Shown: positions 1 to 7,918 of the stretch, one piece after another
Layout of the letters: the number at the start of each line of letters is the position of its first letter
Position numbering within the stretch: the first letter of the stretch is position 1
NCBI GenBank assembly: GCA_002238765.1
Contig: MPMZ01000009.1
Location: forward strand, 1-64,000
From: Nitrospira sp. bin75
Lineage (GTDB): Bacteria > Nitrospirota > Nitrospiria > Nitrospirales > UBA8639
DNA length: 64,000 nucleotides
Direction of reading: 5' to 3'
Translations under genes and position numbers: made by a program
The notes under the pieces: model-generated
The model's database searches: none
What the model saw: the letters and a program-made list of their open reading frames with translations, nothing else
What the model was told of the DNA's origin: nothing

Positions 1-201
1 ACCCAGATCGGGGAGCGCACGTGGGCGATCCATTATCGTTTTCATCGGCGGGGGGCCCTGGGTGACCGGACGTTGACGATCATCCCGGTCCGGCAGTGGC
101 ATCAACCGGAAACCCCACAGGCGATGTCAACCATGTGTCCGGTTTCGTTTGTAAACCATGTCCGGCTTGCACAGGGTGAGGGGGCGGTCGGGGTAGCATA
201 A
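1..201 (+). CDS. C-terminal fragment of an integrase-core transposase (partial, left edge)
   Basis: The frame is open from base 1 to a TAA at 199-201, giving 66 residues beginning TQIGERTWAIHYRFHRRGAL. The sequence is rich in Arg, Trp and Tyr and resembles the tail of IS481-type or similar DDE transposases, whose last part often runs into the end of the element. The start lies outside the window. An apparent IS end (TGTCAACC to GCACA, 125-173) sits inside the last codons. The family assignment is from pattern memory and is tentative; the edge position prevents checking the catalytic residues. Confidence 0.4.
   Translation, partial: TQIGERTWAIHYRFHRRGALGDRTLTIIPVRQWHQPETPQAMSTMCPVSFVNHVRLAQGEGAVGVA
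125..173. repeat. Possible IS terminal sequence
   Basis: The stretch starts TGTCAACCATGTGTCCGG and ends GCACA. Inside it, the motif CATGT(GT)CCGG occurs twice with AAACC between. TGT...ACA ends and repeated ATGTCCGG motifs are typical of IS481-like elements. Only one end of the element is in the window. Confidence 0.35.
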
Positions 202-271
202 CCAGACAAAATTGTTAAGAATTGTTGGATTACGCTATGCTAATCTAACCTACATTCCTGGACCCGCTCCC

Positions 272-763
272 ATGAATCAGTCAGAATTCCATGTCCGCTT
301 AGCCGAACCCCGGGATCGGGAGTCGTTAGTCACGTTCAACCTGGCGCTGGCCCGGGAAACAGAGGGCAGGCAATTGGACGGGGCCCTCATCCAGGCCGGT
401 GTGGAATCGCTACTGGCCGACTCCGCTAAGGGCTTTTACGTGGTCATGGAACACCGGCCCAACGGGCGGATGATCGGGCAATTGTTGATCACCTTTGAGT
501 GGAGCGATTGGCGGAATGCCGTCTTTTGGTGGCTGCAAAGCGTGTACGTTCAAAAGGAATGGAGGCGACGCTGCGTGTTCAAACAGTTGTACGACTATGT
601 CTTACGAGAAGCCAAACGCCAAGGAAACGTCGCCGGCATTCGTCTATACGTGGAACAGGACAACACCGTCGCCCAGGGGGTGTACGCGCACGTCGGCTTG
701 GCCGCGGCGCCGTACAAAGTGTTTGAAACCGATTTTATCCTGCCCACCAGACCGAGTGAATAA
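272..763 (+). CDS. GNAT-family N-acetyltransferase
   Basis: This 163-residue protein has the GNAT fold signature. A long first strand/helix is followed by IGQLLITFEWSDW, the beta4 strand FWWLQSVYVQKEWRRR (the acetyl-CoA loop is degenerate, with RRR-x-VFKQL in place of the usual Q/RxxGxG/A), and a C-terminal LYVEQDNTVAQGVYAHVGL typical of beta5-alpha4. It probably transfers an acetyl group to a small molecule or protein amine. The ATG at 272 was chosen over the upstream TTG at 212 because the GNAT fold begins right after it. No clear operon partner is visible; it stands between the IS fragment and a repeat field. The substrate cannot be predicted. Confidence 0.8.
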   Translation: MNQSEFHVRLAEPRDRESLVTFNLALARETEGRQLDGALIQAGVESLLADSAKGFYVVMEHRPNGRMIGQLLITFEWSDWRNAVFWWLQSVYVQKEWRRRCVFKQLYDYVLREAKRQGNVAGIRLYVEQDNTVAQGVYAHVGLAAAPYKVFETDFILPTRPSE

Positions 764-1487
764 CGCCAGACCGCCTGCCCTGACAACAGTCGTCTTTGAT
801 ACGAAAAGACCCTCCTTCTGCCCTTCCCGACTACCTATCCTGTCATCCTCGATCCTTGATTACTAACGTCAAGGACAGGCTATTTTTAATCGAGGATCCA
901 GCGACTTTGTCTTTGCATGCGGGGTTTCGCCCCCGGCGCGACGAGGTTCCTTCGACTCCACTCCGTTACGCTCAGGACAGGCTCTTTTGTTTCGGCAAAA
1001 GGACCCAAAACCATTGGCGCCCGGGCGTGGCTCAAGGGGTGCCTTTGCCCCGGTCCCGTTTGCTTGGGCTGCGGAACTCGCTTCGCTCAGACAGTCCTCG
1101 CCCCAAATTGAGTTTTCGGGACCGGGCCGCAGCCACGCCCGCAGGCGCCAGGCAACGGCATTTGCATTTCCTGTCATCCCCGACTCGATCGGGGATCCAG
1201 TGTCTTTGCAGTCAGGGTAGGTCGGGTTAGCCCTTCGACTACGCTCAGGACAGGCGTAGCGTAACCCGACAGCGGTGATTCCTGGTTGAAACATTACAAA
1301 ATGTAACAAAGTTTGAAAAATGTACAAAACTTTTCAAATTGTAAAAATTGTACAATTCATCACAAACTTTACAAAAATAAAATTTTGTTAGAAACGTAAA
1401 AAATAAACAATGATGCCAAACGCCAAAGATGGACAAATTCCACTTTCCATCGGCGAAGCATCAACGGAAGTTCTGTATGCCACCGTT
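764..1487. other. Gene-free repeat-rich spacer
   Basis: No credible gene is seen. The stretch holds TCATCCTCGATCC/GAGGATCCAG and TCATCCCCGACT/GGGGATCCAG inverted motifs (about 840-903 and 1170-1203), two copies of the CTTCGACT...CTCAGGACAGG motif (about 950-975 and 1232-1257) and one copy of the 240-bp interspersed repeat. From 1290 the sequence turns very AT-rich, with many TTTACAAAA/TGTACAA blocks up to the end of the next gene. Confidence 0.7.
913..1152 (-). repeat. Copy A of the ~240-bp interspersed repeat (inverted relative to copies B and C)
   Basis: Read on the minus strand it gives GCGCCTGCGGGCG, CCGGTCCCGAAAA, GGGGCGAGGACTGT, GAGCGAAGCGAGTTCCGCAG and TTTTGCCGAAACAAAAG, in the same order as in 56742-56990 and 57067-57320. 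All frames are open over much of it, which produces spurious ORFs. Confidence 0.85.
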
Positions 1488-2729
1488 TCATGATGACGAT
1501 CCCCGAACGTGCACGTCGATGATCGGTGCCGCCTTGTCGATGATCTCCACAAACTTTTTACCGATATACTCAACGGCCTCACCATTGTGCAGCTTGATAA
1601 GTGCCTCCTTCGTGTTCCAATCCGTGTAGTCATCCTCAAGGAAATGGTGCCACTCCCACCAATCGCTATGTCTCCCATTCCTGATATTATTTAGCTCCTG
1701 AAAAAGGGGATCAATTCTTCGCACACCAGTCCCAGTCTTCTCATCGTACTGCCTCCATATCCCGATTATGACATCGCCAGCGTTAGCGCTCTGTGGTTCA
1801 AGTGCCACTCCATATTTATCATTCCACGCGCTTTTCTTGAAGCCAAACCAACTGTACGTAGTCAAGGGTGAATCGACGAGGGATCTGTCGATTTTCCATT
1901 CAGACGCATCAGCAAGTCTGTCTAAAATAAACTCTTCAAGCTTGTCCAGAAAGCCGACGATTATTCGCTTGCGAAGCTCATTAAACGCAAAGCCAATATC
2001 CAGCGTTGTCTCCAGATTTTCCGAGTTACTCAGAACATGTTTGAGAATAATATCTCTCTCACTTGAATTCGACATCTCTCCCTCCATAGTAGGAATGTAA
2101 TTCATGAAGTCACGCAAAAACTCTCGGAATTTGTTGGATTCGCATAACTGACAACATTCCCGAAGCCATTCCATAATGTGGGAATGGTATGAGACGCAAA
2201 GTAACTTGCCTTGCTTCATAAGACGCTCTCTTTTGTCACGATCTATGCTCTCGGGCTTGTCCCCAGAAAGGGTGAGGTAGATAAGGCAAAATTGGTCGTT
2301 GTATTCCTTGCTGAGATAATCGCTGTATCTGAGTAGTTGTTTATTCCCTTCCTTAGCCCAAGGCTTGTTCTCGATGGCGATCGCGAAAGCTCCGAAGTCG
2401 ACAAGAACGTCAATATAACCTTCAGGATTTTCGATGTGGTATTCGGTAGCGACTTGACGTGGTTGTTTATCGCATAGGTCATCCTTCCCGATCCGGCGAA
2501 GAAAGGCGTCGAGAAATACGTGTTGTTGCCCGTGCGAGCAAGTAGGGTTGAGCAGATTTGCGATGACATTAGAGAGGCGCTTTTCGTCTGGCTTGATCCA
2601 CGTGAAGATGTTGAAGTCGGTCGACAGGGAACGGTCCAGATGTCGTTTCACTTCCCTGTAGCTTTTCAGTTTTTCCTTCAAGACCGAATAAAAGTTTCTC
2701 AGACTTTGTTCGTAGTCATCGTTTGGCAT
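1488..2729 (-). CDS. PD-(D/E)XK nuclease superfamily protein (PDDEXK_4-like)
   Basis: This is a 413-residue protein. The N-terminal part contains FNIFTWIKPDEKRLSNVIANLL, typical of the PF14281-type family. The nuclease core is visible as GYIDVLVDFGAFAIAIENK, with D107 on one strand and E120-x-K122 on the next, followed by a helix with QLLRYSDYL. These residues fit the metal-binding D...ExK motif. A good Shine-Dalgarno (GGAGG) precedes the ATG at 2729. Members of this family often occur alone in accessory regions near defence genes; the biological role is unknown. The gene is AT-richer than its surroundings, which suggests transfer. There is no methyltransferase next to it, so a classical restriction system is not supported. 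Confidence 0.75.
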   Translation of the reverse strand: MPNDDYEQSLRNFYSVLKEKLKSYREVKRHLDRSLSTDFNIFTWIKPDEKRLSNVIANLLNPTCSHGQQHVFLDAFLRRIGKDDLCDKQPRQVATEYHIENPEGYIDVLVDFGAFAIAIENKPWAKEGNKQLLRYSDYLSKEYNDQFCLIYLTLSGDKPESIDRDKRERLMKQGKLLCVSYHSHIMEWLRECCQLCESNKFREFLRDFMNYIPTMEGEMSNSSERDIILKHVLSNSENLETTLDIGFAFNELRKRIIVGFLDKLEEFILDRLADASEWKIDRSLVDSPLTTYSWFGFKKSAWNDKYGVALEPQSANAGDVIIGIWRQYDEKTGTGVRRIDPLFQELNNIRNGRHSDWWEWHHFLEDDYTDWNTKEALIKLHNGEAVEYIGKKFVEIIDKAAPIIDVHVRGSSS

Positions 2730-2772
2730 TGATCCTCCAAGTTCCTGAAAGTGTTCTCTTTCCCTTCACGGG

Positions 2773-3039
2773 TTACCTAACGCCTTCATCCAGCGGCGCC
2801 TTGCGCTCTTGTATCGTTGGCTCGCCGTACCATTTGCGCGGATTCCCGCACATCCAACAGGAACACACCGCGAGGTGGTCGGCGCTCTTCGCCTGCCCGT
2901 CGTGCGGATAAATTCGGCGCGCTTTGGCTTTGATCCTGGCTTTCTGAAGGCGCCTGAGCGCTCGTTTGCTGCTTCTCACGATCTTACCGATCTCCAATTT
3001 TTTCTGGATTTCCGGAGCGTGTTCGAGGGTAGGGAACAA
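2773..3039 (-). CDS. Small conserved hypothetical protein with CxCWxCGNPRK motif
   Basis: An 88-residue basic protein. The N-terminal helix is rich in Lys and Arg (RALRRLQKARIKAKARRIYP). The C-terminal HLAVCSCWMCGNPRKWYGEP is a cysteine cluster that I recognise from many short, widely distributed hypothetical proteins, where it occupies the same position. The three cysteines could bind metal. The start is unclear: the only in-frame start near the top is TTG at 3039, which lies inside a perfect palindrome (3033-3052), so the real start may be further in or the gene may be truncated. No function is known. Confidence 0.6.
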   Translation of the reverse strand: MFPTLEHAPEIQKKLEIGKIVRSSKRALRRLQKARIKAKARRIYPHDGQAKSADHLAVCSCWMCGNPRKWYGEPTIQERKAPLDEGVR

Positions 3040-3052
3040 CGATCGTTGTTCC
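3033..3052. repeat. 20-bp perfect palindrome, copy 1
   Basis: GGAACAACGATCGTTGTTCC is self-complementary over 20 bp and sits at the 5' end of the CxCWxCG gene. The same core recurs at 7678-7705. It could be an operator or a repeat-element core. Confidence 0.7.
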
Positions 3053-3206
3053 TTACCTTTTTCTAACAGGTGCTGGGGTACGGCGTCAAGTCCGGTTTGG
3101 AGAAACGCGACCGGATCTGACGCAGACGTGTGTTAGCGTGAATCCGCATTCAAAGGATGAAGGTCGAACCGCAAATGAAGCCCGAAAACACATGAAAGGA
3201 GCAATC

Positions 3207-3512
3207 ATGAAAACGTCTATCATCACTATCGCGTTCGTCTGCATTACGCTTGCCGGACAAGTGCATGCTGAACATGGTGCGCTTGCCATTACGCCCGAAG
3301 AATTGGAAAGGAGAGCAAATACAGAGGTAATGGACGATGAAATCCTCATACTAAAAGAGCTTCTGAAAGCTCCAATATTTGAAGGCCCATTACGTGCTAT
3401 GTGTACTCTCGTGATGCTGGCTGCGAAAAATGGAGTAAAGACGGAAATGAGCGATTATCATTTGTCGGAACTACAGATTAAGATTTTCAATAATATGATA
3501 AAGGATATCTGA
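3207..3512 (+). CDS. Small secreted protein of unknown function
   Basis: A 101-residue protein with a clear signal peptide (MKTSIITIAFVCITLAGQVHA, cleavage probably after VHA). The mature part is about 80 residues and includes ITPEELERRANTEVMDDEILILKELL and a hydrophobic central helix. The ATG at 3207 is preferred because AAAGGAG lies 6 bases upstream and the signal peptide starts there. No family is recognised. It is probably periplasmic and probably monocistronic. Confidence 0.65.
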   Translation: MKTSIITIAFVCITLAGQVHAEHGALAITPEELERRANTEVMDDEILILKELLKAPIFEGPLRAMCTLVMLAAKNGVKTEMSDYHLSELQIKIFNNMIKDI

Positions 3513-3767
3513 TGTGTATGACGACAGGGCTTTGGCGGGCAACAGAAAAGTTCGACAAGAAAGAAGATTTATAGGATGCCCTATCGAAACGGCAGATCTT
3601 TCGCCAGGTCCTTCGTGTTGCTCAGGACAAGACCCGGAAGACCATGTGGCAGGGTGTGGCGGATGATGGACTCCCATTCATCCCTGGCAAAGATTTCAAC
3701 GAATGAGTGAACGCATACAGGAATGGCAGATCGGAATGGCGTTGGCTATTTTCACATCAACAACGCC
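3513..3767. other. Spacer with decayed coding traces and a repeat end
   Basis: A reading frame on the plus strand ends FRQVLRVAQDKTRKTMWQG...FNE at about 3704, without a start or a recognised family, and is probably a gene remnant. At 3696-3731 lies a degenerate end of the TGTTCAGTCATTC element. Confidence 0.4.
3696..3731. repeat. Degenerate solo end of the MITE-like repeat
   Basis: TCAACGAATGAGTGAACGCA followed by TACAGGAATGGCAGAT matches the right end and outer flank of the copy at 56683-56717 (TCAACGAATGACTGAACACA, TACGGGAATGACAGAT) with few changes. Confidence 0.6.
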
Positions 3768-4139
3768 CTAGAGCAGTTTGACGAGCGCAACAATCAGCGT
3801 GCCTTGGGCAATCATCGCCGTCACCATCCATTTCAACAGGTCCACTTTGGAGGCTTGAATATCAGCCTGAAGCCTAAGCTTGACCGCCTCAAGTTTCGCT
3901 TCAAGCTCGGCCTTAACCGCGGCCTTAACCGCTTCAAGGTTCGCCTTAATCGACTCGGTCTCCAACTTGACCGTTTCGATATCCGCCTTGACCGCCAGAA
4001 TATCGACCTTGGTGGCCAGGTTGCTGTTGAGCAGTTGGACCTGCTCTTTCGCAAGGGCCTCGGCCTGTTGTTCCGTAAAGCCGCTTTCGGTCAGATTTTT
4101 GACAAATTGATGAGTATCAAAGGCGATCGCTTCATTCAT
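3768..4139 (-). CDS. DUF1640/CCDC90-like coiled-coil membrane protein
   Basis: A 123-residue protein. It starts with AFDTHQFVKNLTESGFTEQQAEALA, the characteristic opening of DUF1640 proteins. A heptad-rich coiled coil follows (about residues 35-100, KVDILAVKADIETVKLE and on) and then one C-terminal membrane helix (LKWMVTAMIAQGTLIVALVKLL). The layout matches bacterial relatives of mitochondrial MCUR1/CCDC90. These are small inner-membrane proteins of unknown function in bacteria. The many repeats of VKA/LEA reflect the coiled coil. A run of similar codons gives open frames in all registers, but only this one makes a recognisable protein. Confidence 0.75.
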   Translation of the reverse strand: MNEAIAFDTHQFVKNLTESGFTEQQAEALAKEQVQLLNSNLATKVDILAVKADIETVKLETESIKANLEAVKAAVKAELEAKLEAVKLRLQADIQASKVDLLKWMVTAMIAQGTLIVALVKLL

Positions 4140-4179
4140 GCCATGATTCTAGTCCGCGCCATGACCAAATGCAATGCCT

Positions 4180-4226
4180 CCCACCTCTTATGACCCTTGG
4201 AATGGGTAATAAGGGAGGTGTGGGAT
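4180..4226 (-). terminator. Imperfect hairpin downstream of the WYL gene
   Basis: TCCCACCTCTTATGACCC pairs imperfectly with GGGTAATAAGGGAGGTGTGGGA around a short loop. It lies 33 bp after the stop of the WYL gene and before the DUF1640 gene. Confidence 0.4.
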
Positions 4227-4258
4227 GTGTCTTGTCTTTCAGCCGCAAGCGGCCAACG

Positions 4259-5248
4259 TCAATCGCCATGATGCGCCGCGAGGGACGCGCACATGTCGGC
4301 CAGGTACCGGCGGAGCTTGGCCGGCTGCTCGATTGTGACGCCCTCTCCCCACGTGATCAGGTGCCAGCATATCTCGTTGATGCCCCCCGCCTTGAACCGC
4401 ACGGTCAGTGATTTGTCCTTGTTTTTGACGGTGGTCTGGTCCGGATGGAAGAGGAACGTCTTGGCGTCTGGTGCCGCCACGGCGTCGAAGCGCAGGACGA
4501 CGTCCATGGGCTCTTCCTGGAAGACGCCGAATGAACGCCTGGCATACGTTCGGAGATCGAAATCCTGGTCGCGCGTAAACGTCTCATCGGTCATCTCCGG
4601 CTTGCTCATGTTCGAGAGACGCCAGAGCCGCATATCGTTCCCGCGATCGGTTCGGCCCACCAGGAACGCGCGGTTCCCGTAGAGCAGGCCATAAGGCTGG
4701 ACATGCCGATGACTTCGTCGCCCGGTCGATTGCGCACGATAGCGGAACGTGACTATGCGGCAGGCCTTGAGGGCCTCGCGCAGGAGCGGCAACAGGCCCT
4801 CGGCAAGTCGGGGTTTTGGTCCGGGGCGCATGGCCAGGCCCTCGGCTTCCATCAGCGCTTCCCAATCGGTCTCAAGTTGGCGTAGCGATTTGTCGGGCAA
4901 GGTGGCCCGAATCTTGGCGGCCAGGTCTCGCAAGAGGGTTGCCCGCTCGCCCATGCCTGCGCGCTCCAACGTCTCGGCCGCGGACGAGAGTTCCGTCAAT
5001 TCCTCAGGCGACACGGAGACGAATTGCTGCAGGACGGGTGACTGCAACCGCCAATAGCGTTTCCTTTCCTCCCTGTCTTCCACCGGGATCAGTGGTCCGA
5101 ACGCCTCATCGACCGCGTCGCGCAGGCGCTCCGCCGTCCGCCGGCTGATGGCGAATTCGGTTCGGATATCATCGAGGGTCATGCCGCCCCTTGAGCCTTG
5201 GAGGCGCATGGCTAATCGCACGATGTCTTTTGCTCGTTCGTAGCGCAT
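4259..5248 (-). CDS. WYL-domain transcriptional regulator
   Basis: A 329-residue protein. Residues 1-60 form a winged HTH of the DeoR/YafY type (MTLDDIRTEFAISRRTAERL). Residues about 150-235 form a WYL domain (IVTFRYRAQSTGRR, HVQPYGLLYGNRAFLVGRTD), and the C-terminal 90 residues a WCX extension (MDVVLRFDAVAAPDA, IEQPAKLRRYLADMC). WYL proteins bind a ligand, possibly nucleic acid or a nucleotide, and in several defence islands act as repressors (BrxR/CapW type). The gene follows the double-AAA+ gene on the same strand, with a 256-bp gap filled by repeats. It probably regulates that gene, but this is inference. Confidence 0.85.
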   Translation of the reverse strand: MRYERAKDIVRLAMRLQGSRGGMTLDDIRTEFAISRRTAERLRDAVDEAFGPLIPVEDREERKRYWRLQSPVLQQFVSVSPEELTELSSAAETLERAGMGERATLLRDLAAKIRATLPDKSLRQLETDWEALMEAEGLAMRPGPKPRLAEGLLPLLREALKACRIVTFRYRAQSTGRRSHRHVQPYGLLYGNRAFLVGRTDRGNDMRLWRLSNMSKPEMTDETFTRDQDFDLRTYARRSFGVFQEEPMDVVLRFDAVAAPDAKTFLFHPDQTTVKNKDKSLTVRFKAGGINEICWHLITWGEGVTIEQPAKLRRYLADMCASLAAHHGD

Positions 5249-5504
5249 TCCGGCGTCTCCTCTTGCGGGTCCCCTTCGACTACGCTTCCTTCGGCTTCAC
5301 TCCGTTACGCTCAGGACAGGCAGGGCAGGCTTTAGCAGATGCGCCAGGGGGATGCAACGCTTGTATCGACTCATCATCACTACAACCAAAGGCAAAACGC
5401 TCTACCCCCCACCGGTTCGCCTGTGGGCTGCGCCCTTGGCTCACCGACTCCCCCTCAAGGGGGAAGTGATTGAGAAAAGGGTCGCCTCCGATCAGGTTGG
5501 TCGT
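5249..5504. other. Spacer with repeat unit and hairpin
   Basis: It holds a CTTCGACTACGCTTCCTTCG...TTACGCTCAGGACAGGCAGG repeat (about 5275-5327) and the hairpin ACTCCCCCTCAAGGGGGAAG (5448-5467), which may end transcription of the AAA+ gene. No gene is seen. Confidence 0.55.
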
Positions 5505-7592
5505 TCAGGGCAGAAAGCCGCTCTTCCTGGCTTGATCGGGTTTGGCCTCGCACTCGGTGCGCAACATGTCGGTGATGAAACGTGCATCGTGCAGGAGGTC
5601 CAGCGCCTCGACTGCCCTGCGGACGACGGCGAAGTCGCCGGGGGTCAGGACCGAGAGAGCCGCGAGTTCCTTTGAGGGCGTACGGTTGAAGTAGGCGCGG
5701 AACATGGCCCCTGCCTGCTCGGTCGAGAGGTAGCCGAGCTTGACCTTGAACGTAAAGCGGCGCAACGTGGCCGGGTCGAGTTTCTCGACGAAGTTGGTCG
5801 TGCAGGCAAAGGGCAAACGGTGGCTTTCCATCCAGGTCAACATCTCGTTGACTTGGCTGATCTCCCAGCCCCTCTGGGCCATGCGCCGGTCGGCGAGCAA
5901 CGAATCGGCTTCGTCAAAGACCAGAAAGGCCTCCTGGCTGCGTGCCTCGGCAAAGGCCCTGGTAATGTTCTTTTCCGTTCCCCCGACCCACATGGAAAGC
6001 AGGTCGGAGGCCCGTTTCTGCATGATCTCCAAGCCCAGGCGTTCGGCGAGGTAGCGGACGAACGCACTCTTGCCCGTACCCGGCGGTCCCTGCAAGCAGA
6101 GCGAGAATCGTCGCTCCGCCTTTTTCACGAGCCGGTCGGCGAGCCGGACCAGGTCTTGATCCGCTCGGATGAAGGTCGGGTCGAATTGTTCCGGCGGTCT
6201 TTGGGACGGCTTCTCGCACGACAGGACCCGGGACAGATTGCGCACGCCGTGTCGCACCGTGTCCAGACCTCCGTTGCCAAGCTTGGCGGCAGCCGTGGCT
6301 CCGGCCGCCACGCCCGGCGTCGCGTCGAACTCCGTGGCCAGGGCGAGCGCGTCGTTTGCGCCCGCCTCGATGCCGTGACGCGAGAGTTGCCTGGCCCAGA
6401 TACGCGCCCTGACTTTGGGCGGCGGCATGCGCAGTTCCATGGCGAACATCATGCGGCGCAGGATGCTCGGATCGATCTCGTCGGTGAGATTTGTGGTCCA
6501 CAGGGTGGGTGCGGCGTTCTCTTCGAGCAGCCGATTCATGAACACTTTTGATTCGCCGTGCCGGTGCCCGTTTGAGAACCCCAAGAAGAACCCCATCCCG
6601 CCTGCGCGTGTGCCGGAAAGCAAATCATCCATCTCGTCGAAGAGGAGAATCGACTTCCGATCACGGCCAACCAGGCATTGGGCCAGCTTCAACTCGTTCA
6701 GCCGCTCATTCCGGTTCGGTTCTTTTTTATCTTCGTCGGCTTCGCCGATGCTGTAGAGCGTTGCGCCAAGCCTGCCGGCCAGCACCTTGCAAAACTCGGT
6801 TTTGCCGGTCCCGGGCGGCCCGTACAAGAGAACGTTGACGCCCGCCGTGCCGGTCTGCAGGGCTCCATTCAGCAACCCTTCGACGTGATCCCGATCTTGC
6901 GCAAGATGGTCGAAGTCTGACCAATCGAGTTCGCTCGGAGTGGTGGTACCCAACAACAGGCTTGTCGGGTCAAGGTCGGCCTCGCCGGCGGTGACGGCCA
7001 GCCGGTGCAACCGGTCCATGAGGTTGACTTCTCCGTCACTATCGATGGAAAGCAGTCCTGACCGAAGGAGAGGTGCGTCGGGTTTGAAGCGGCTGTGGAT
7101 CGTATGGACCGATCTGTCGAGGAGGTAACGGAGAAAGATACCCTTGACGTTGAGCTTTGCCATCTTCCTCCGGCTCCTTGCGTCGAACACGTCGTCAACC
7201 ATCGACTCGATCATCGGCTGCGTCTCGCAACGGAGCATGAAATTGAGGATATCCATATCCGTTGGAGAGAGTCCCGTCGTCTTTCCAAGATTCCGGATTC
7301 GGCGTGCCGTCACATCTTCAGGTGCGTTTTTTGTCGTTGAGCGTTTGCCTTCGAGGATCTTGCGGAAAGCCTGCCATTCTTGTTTGGACGGACCCGCTTT
7401 GCTCTCGTCCCTGAACGACCGGCGGCGTGGCGGTTGGACCATGCCCTCGAGGTTCAGTTCGTCCGCGTTGTCGGCAACCCACTCGCTGAGCTTCTCCGCT
7501 TCCTTACTGTGGCAATGAAGACGTGAGGCGGCATTCGTGAGGTAGCAGAGCATGAGATGTTGTTCGTGGGGGGTCGATGAGGGTATCAGCAT
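5505..7592 (-). CDS. Double-AAA+ ATPase of unknown function
   Basis: A 695-residue cytoplasmic protein. The N-terminal 230 residues are helical and unrecognised. AAA+ domain 1 has Walker A GPPGTGKTE (258-266) and Walker B ILLFDEMDDL (315-324). AAA+ domain 2 has Walker A GPPGTGKSA (502-510) and Walker B FLVFDEADSL (556-565), with the pore-like segment MWVGGTEKNI between. Two consecutive AAA+ domains of the CDC48/FtsH type suggest a hexameric remodelling machine. The start at 7592 has AAAGGA 7 bases upstream. The WYL gene downstream and a 28-bp palindrome upstream suggest a regulated two-gene module. Domain 1 carries a long insert after Walker B (residues 325-350). Confidence 0.8.
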   Translation of the reverse strand: MLIPSSTPHEQHLMLCYLTNAASRLHCHSKEAEKLSEWVADNADELNLEGMVQPPRRRSFRDESKAGPSKQEWQAFRKILEGKRSTTKNAPEDVTARRIRNLGKTTGLSPTDMDILNFMLRCETQPMIESMVDDVFDARSRRKMAKLNVKGIFLRYLLDRSVHTIHSRFKPDAPLLRSGLLSIDSDGEVNLMDRLHRLAVTAGEADLDPTSLLLGTTTPSELDWSDFDHLAQDRDHVEGLLNGALQTGTAGVNVLLYGPPGTGKTEFCKVLAGRLGATLYSIGEADEDKKEPNRNERLNELKLAQCLVGRDRKSILLFDEMDDLLSGTRAGGMGFFLGFSNGHRHGESKVFMNRLLEENAAPTLWTTNLTDEIDPSILRRMMFAMELRMPPPKVRARIWARQLSRHGIEAGANDALALATEFDATPGVAAGATAAAKLGNGGLDTVRHGVRNLSRVLSCEKPSQRPPEQFDPTFIRADQDLVRLADRLVKKAERRFSLCLQGPPGTGKSAFVRYLAERLGLEIMQKRASDLLSMWVGGTEKNITRAFAEARSQEAFLVFDEADSLLADRRMAQRGWEISQVNEMLTWMESHRLPFACTTNFVEKLDPATLRRFTFKVKLGYLSTEQAGAMFRAYFNRTPSKELAALSVLTPGDFAVVRRAVEALDLLHDARFITDMLRTECEAKPDQARKSGFLP

Positions 7593-7918
7593 GTCACGTC
7601 CTTTCTTTCGAGTTTTTCGTGAGATGTCGTCACCCTACCACGTGTCTACGTCAGATTCGGACGTAGGTAATTCGGATGCAGGGAACAGCGATCGTTGTTC
7701 CCTGCGAGCCCGGCGTTTCCGGTGGACAATCGTGCGAACCCGCTGTTAGACTTCCGGGACCTCTGCTTTATTGCACTATCGGGTGCATGGCGGCGTTGTG
7801 TCCTCGCTCAACCTTCGCCTATCTCATTTGATAAGCCTCGGGTTTCGCTGCGGGACGCCTTGCCCTGCATCCCGCTATCACAAGAAATCAGAGGTTCCTT
7901 TTGATCCGAAGGTCTCCT
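7593..7918. other. Intergenic region between divergent AAA+ and FIST genes
   Basis: The 326 bp must contain promoters for both genes. The only strong feature is the near-perfect palindrome at 7678-7705. No small gene is supported. Confidence 0.5.
7678..7705. promoter_or_regulatory. 28-bp near-perfect palindrome, copy 2 (possible operator)
   Basis: GCAGGGAACAGCGATCG followed by TTGTTCCCTGC pairs over 28 bp with one mismatch. It shares the core GGAACAnCGATCGTTGTTCC with 3033-3052. It lies 86 bp upstream of the AAA+ start. Confidence 0.5.

Noticed and set aside
3723-4193. 156-residue plus-strand ORF opposite the DUF1640 gene
   Set aside because: Its LDRF/LNRL repeats are only the reverse complement of the coiled-coil repeats.
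5820-6551. 243-residue plus-strand ORF inside the AAA+ gene
   Set aside because: It is antisense to conserved AAA+ motifs; no ribosome site and no recognisable domain.
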